8,733 nt of DNA, from the NCBI GenBank assembly GCA_002336035.1, contig DDED01000140.1:1-8733 (forward strand). Direction: 5' to 3'. The position numbers were made by a program, and so were the translations under genes. The notes under the pieces were generated by a model. The model did no database searches and had not been told where the DNA came from. It was given only the letters and a program-made list of their open reading frames with translations. The stretch comes from Cellvibrionales bacterium UBA1963. GTDB taxonomy: Bacteria > Pseudomonadota > Gammaproteobacteria > Pseudomonadales > UBA7434. Shown here one piece after another: positions 6,338 to 8,733 of this stretch (position 1 is its first letter; each line of letters opens with the position of its first letter).

Positions 6338-8458
6338 CTAGGCACCGACAACAGTAATAGGCACTGCTGTCATAATTGGCATCCGAGCATAATTATCATT
6401 ACTGTTTTCCATGCTTAATAATTCTGAAATGGAGGCAAAATCTTCGCCTTCTTGCTCATTCGTTTCGCCACCAAAATTATGCGAGCTAGCAACCACTCCT
6501 CGTCTTAGAGTGGCATCAGCAGAAATGACTGCGTGTATTCTTCCATAATCTGATTCTAATACAACCGTATCTCCCACTGCGACGCCTAAGGAAAAAATAT
6601 CATCGGGGTGCATATATGCAGGGTTACTGGTTGCCGATCGAGGTAGCTCATGGCACATTGAATTATAAACGTATTTATTGCGTCGGCAAATCAATAAAAA
6701 CCGATCATCGTTCTCGTCTTGATCAGCTATCGCGCGGGCTAACGCATCAAATTCGTTTGCAACCCCCTCGGGCATCAATTGTAATTTATCGTTCATGCCC
6801 TCAAAAGCAGCGATGACGCTTACATCCGAAAATTCTGCATAGAGTTTACCGCCATGGTGGCTAGCAATCTCGGCAATTGGTACTTTGGTCGCTTCAGCAG
6901 GATAGAGCTTTTCTAATAAACCAATAAAGTCTTCATTCGAATGTTGGCTATCAACTTGGCCACCAGGCAAGTCAACCACTAAGCTCATTCGTTTAGCCAG
7001 TTCGGCAAGATAGATCCACTCTTCGGTGGCTTCACCGGGTGGGTCAATGAGTTTTTCAGCAAATTGGTGAAACGGTTTATCAAACACAAAATCGGCATAG
7101 CTGGTAATTTCAGGCCGCTCTAAGCCATAACTGGCTGGCAAAATATAATCGGCCAATGCCGTGGTATCGGTGTGCCTAACGTCAATACACACCAATAGAT
7201 CAAGCGCATTTAATGCTTGTTTAATTTTAGCCTTGTCTGGCAATGATAACACGGGGTTTCCGCCAATCACGATTAAGGCTTTAATTTGACCCTTACCGCC
7301 GGTCAGTATTTCATCGGCTAAAGTTGAACTGGGCATCTCTTGATACACCTGCCCTGCGTCAGCAACCCGAGAGCGCCGAGTATTTGTTTTAAGATTCAAT
7401 GTAGGCGGAAGAAAATCCCAAGGTATTACCGCCTCCATTGGCGGCATGTTCGGCGTTAATAACGAGGTATTCACCTTATCGCCCGTCCGGTTGTGTCGAC
7501 CACAAATGGTATTTATGGCACAGATTAAATGTTCGGACAAATTTGGGTGAGGCCCCATGTCAGGCCCTGTACCACTTGAAATGCAACCGCGCTTTTGACC
7601 GCCAAATAGATCAACTGCTTGCTCTATCAACGAGGCATCGATACCTGACTGCTCGGCCACAAAGGCAAGATTATAAGGTTCGACCTGCGCTTTAAGCGAG
7701 GCAAAGTCGTCAGTGTATTGTCGACAAAAATCATGATCATAAAGTGATTTTTTTATTAGCAGGCGAATCATGCCCGCTAATAAAACGGCATCTTGACCTG
7801 GCTTAATCGCTAAATGAAGATCAGCCAACTGTGCTGTTTCAGTCAACCGCGGATCTATGACGATGAGTTTTAAGCCTCGCTTTTTTGCCTGTTTAATCGA
7901 TTTAGGCCGCCAACCCGGTGGGCCGCTCAACTGATTTAAACTTGACACCACTACATTATTACCAACCAAGATTGCTACGTCTGAAGATTCGAACGACTGC
8001 ACGCCGCCCGCCCACACCCCGTGCCTGCTAGTAGCAATAATTTTTGCCGGCTGGTCAATGGTCATGGTGCTAAACATGTTGTGAGAGCCGAGGGCTTTTA
8101 ACCAAGCATGAAAAAAAGGCACCGTTGCACCCTTGAATTGCACGCCATTACCTGAAAATAGAGCGATTGATTCAGGTCCGAACTGATCTTTAATGGCGCT
8201 TAAGCGTGCAGCAATTTGATCTAAAGCCTCACTTTGATTTAGTTCTAGTAAGTCTTGGCCCTGCCGCTTCATCGGCTGTGTTAGCCGATTGTGGGCAACT
8301 AATAAGTCTGGGAACTGCCGCCCTTTAGTGCAGCTAAACCCTTCACTAAGTGGGTGATTTTTATCGGGTCGAAAAGACAGAATAGTATTGTTTTCAACCT
8401 CAGCCTCAAAACCACAAAAGGCCGAACAAATGGAACAAAAGGTTTTCTTTGTTGGCAT
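6338..8458 (-). CDS. Molybdopterin (bis-MGD) oxidoreductase, cytoplasmic, one [4Fe-4S] cluster
   Basis: 706 residues, similar to single-subunit formate dehydrogenase-like members of the DMSO reductase superfamily. The N-terminus has C8-x2-C11-x3-C15-x27-C43 (CSICSAFC ... GFSCTKG), which binds one [4Fe-4S] cluster. The central molybdopterin domain follows (about 50-480), with GSHNMFSTMTIDQPAK (124-139), AILVGNNVVVSS and VIGGNPVLSLPD. The C-terminal dinucleotide-binding domain (about 590-700) includes YNSMCHELPR, NPAYMHPDD and VGDTVVLESDYG. There is no Tat or Sec signal, so it should act in the cytoplasm. By alignment with NapA (IDxNARHC), the residue at the usual Mo-ligand position is I141, not Cys, Sec, Ser or Asp. 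The substrate is unknown and the electron partner is not encoded nearby. ATG 8458 is preceded by AAAGGT (8470-8475). The NTF2-like gene follows and is probably co-transcribed. Confidence 0.92.
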   Translation of the reverse strand: MPTKKTFCSICSAFCGFEAEVENNTILSFRPDKNHPLSEGFSCTKGRQFPDLLVAHNRLTQPMKRQGQDLLELNQSEALDQIAARLSAIKDQFGPESIALFSGNGVQFKGATVPFFHAWLKALGSHNMFSTMTIDQPAKIIATSRHGVWAGGVQSFESSDVAILVGNNVVVSSLNQLSGPPGWRPKSIKQAKKRGLKLIVIDPRLTETAQLADLHLAIKPGQDAVLLAGMIRLLIKKSLYDHDFCRQYTDDFASLKAQVEPYNLAFVAEQSGIDASLIEQAVDLFGGQKRGCISSGTGPDMGPHPNLSEHLICAINTICGRHNRTGDKVNTSLLTPNMPPMEAVIPWDFLPPTLNLKTNTRRSRVADAGQVYQEMPSSTLADEILTGGKGQIKALIVIGGNPVLSLPDKAKIKQALNALDLLVCIDVRHTDTTALADYILPASYGLERPEITSYADFVFDKPFHQFAEKLIDPPGEATEEWIYLAELAKRMSLVVDLPGGQVDSQHSNEDFIGLLEKLYPAEATKVPIAEIASHHGGKLYAEFSDVSVIAAFEGMNDKLQLMPEGVANEFDALARAIADQDENDDRFLLICRRNKYVYNSMCHELPRSATSNPAYMHPDDIFSLGVAVGDTVVLESDYGRIHAVISADATLRRGVVASSHNFGGETNEQEGEDFASISELLSMENSNDNYARMPIMTAVPITVVGA

Positions 8459-8504
8459 AATGGCTGACCTTTTTCTTATTATGGGTCATAACGAGCTTAT
8501 GAAA

Positions 8505-8535
8505 AATATACGATTCAGATCTTAAACGAAACCAA
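8505..8535 (-). promoter_or_regulatory. Weak candidate promoter for the molybdoenzyme operon
   Basis: Read on the minus strand, TTGGTT (8530-8535) and TATATT (8505-8510) are 19 bases apart, at the long end of the allowed spacing, about 50 bases upstream of the start codon. No other convincing -10/-35 pair was seen in 8459-8605. This is suggestive only. Confidence 0.22.
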
Positions 8536-8605
8536 CCGTTGAGCACATTACAGCAAATATACCCCTAGGCGACAACACAGATTAAATGTTTCGTGAAATG
8601 AGATT

Positions 8606-8732
8606 TCAAGAGAGAAAATCTTCTGCCTGCCCCACCCCTTCGCGCCGACGACGCTTGAGTGTTGCTGAAATAATACGATCGAGCTTGCGCGCTGTCATCT
8701 CATCGAGCGAGGCGCGTGAATCTGCGCCAGTA
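8606..8732 (-). CDS. Unidentified protein, C-terminal 41 residues only (partial)
   Basis: On the minus strand one frame is open from the window edge to TGA at 8606-8608. It encodes a tail that includes SRASLDEMTARKLDRIISAT, then LKRRRREGVGQAEDFLS. The mixture of charged and hydrophobic residues suggests a real amphipathic helix followed by a basic RRRR patch. The other two minus frames close early. A plus-strand frame starting at ATG 8598 is also open to the window edge but is Ser/Arg-rich and has no ribosome binding site, so the minus reading is preferred. This end looks richer in GC than the neighbouring genes. I do not recognise the family. The stop lies about 150 bases upstream of the molybdoenzyme start, so an operon link is possible but not shown. 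Confidence 0.4.
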   Translation of the reverse strand, partial: TGADSRASLDEMTARKLDRIISATLKRRRREGVGQAEDFLS

Positions 8733-8733
8733 C

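Noticed and set aside
7438..7695. Plus-strand open frame inside the molybdoenzyme gene
   Set aside because: It is antisense to the conserved central domain. The translation has no family signature and the start lacks a ribosome binding site.
1..8733. CRISPR array, tRNA or rRNA gene, insertion sequence, phage module
   Set aside because: No regularly spaced repeats, cloverleaf-like segments, rRNA signatures, transposase motifs or terminal repeats were found while reading either strand.

Overview
The window looks like a chromosomal segment of a Gram-negative gammaproteobacterium with moderate GC. HexR and the GAPDH both resemble Pseudomonas and enterobacterial relatives, and the acyl-CoA genes are of the type common in marine, lipid- or steroid-degrading gammaproteobacteria. 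The taxonomic placement is inferred from remembered protein families; no 16S or other marker gene is present.

Left third (1-3553, + strand): the remains of an acyl-CoA catabolism operon. It opens with the 3' part of an AMP-forming acyl-CoA synthetase. Next comes a decayed stretch in which the start of an acyl-CoA dehydrogenase gene is joined directly to the end of a luciferase-like (LLM) oxidoreductase gene, as if the middle of both had been deleted. An intact thiolase-like protein (type 1 family) follows. The end of that gene overlaps by 14 bases the start of another broken reading frame.

Middle (3675-5860, + strand): a HexR regulator (RpiR family, known to respond to the Entner-Doudoroff intermediate KDPG) followed by a glycolytic glyceraldehyde-3-phosphate dehydrogenase. 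The spacer between them holds two palindromic sequences close to the remembered HexR operator, placed just upstream of a possible gap promoter. This suggests a compact regulator-target module. A perfect 15-bp inverted repeat follows gap, between convergent genes.

Right third (5916-8733, - strand): a probable two-gene operon of a cytoplasmic molybdopterin oxidoreductase, with one predicted [4Fe-4S] cluster, and a small NTF2/SnoaL-like protein of unknown role. At the window edge is the last 41 codons of an unidentified minus-strand reading frame.

I see no rRNA, tRNA, CRISPR array, insertion sequence or phage gene. I found no clear new system. The points most worth checking are the fused remnants of the decaying lipid operon, the paired HexR-like sites, and the molybdoenzyme whose usual metal-ligand position appears to be isoleucine.
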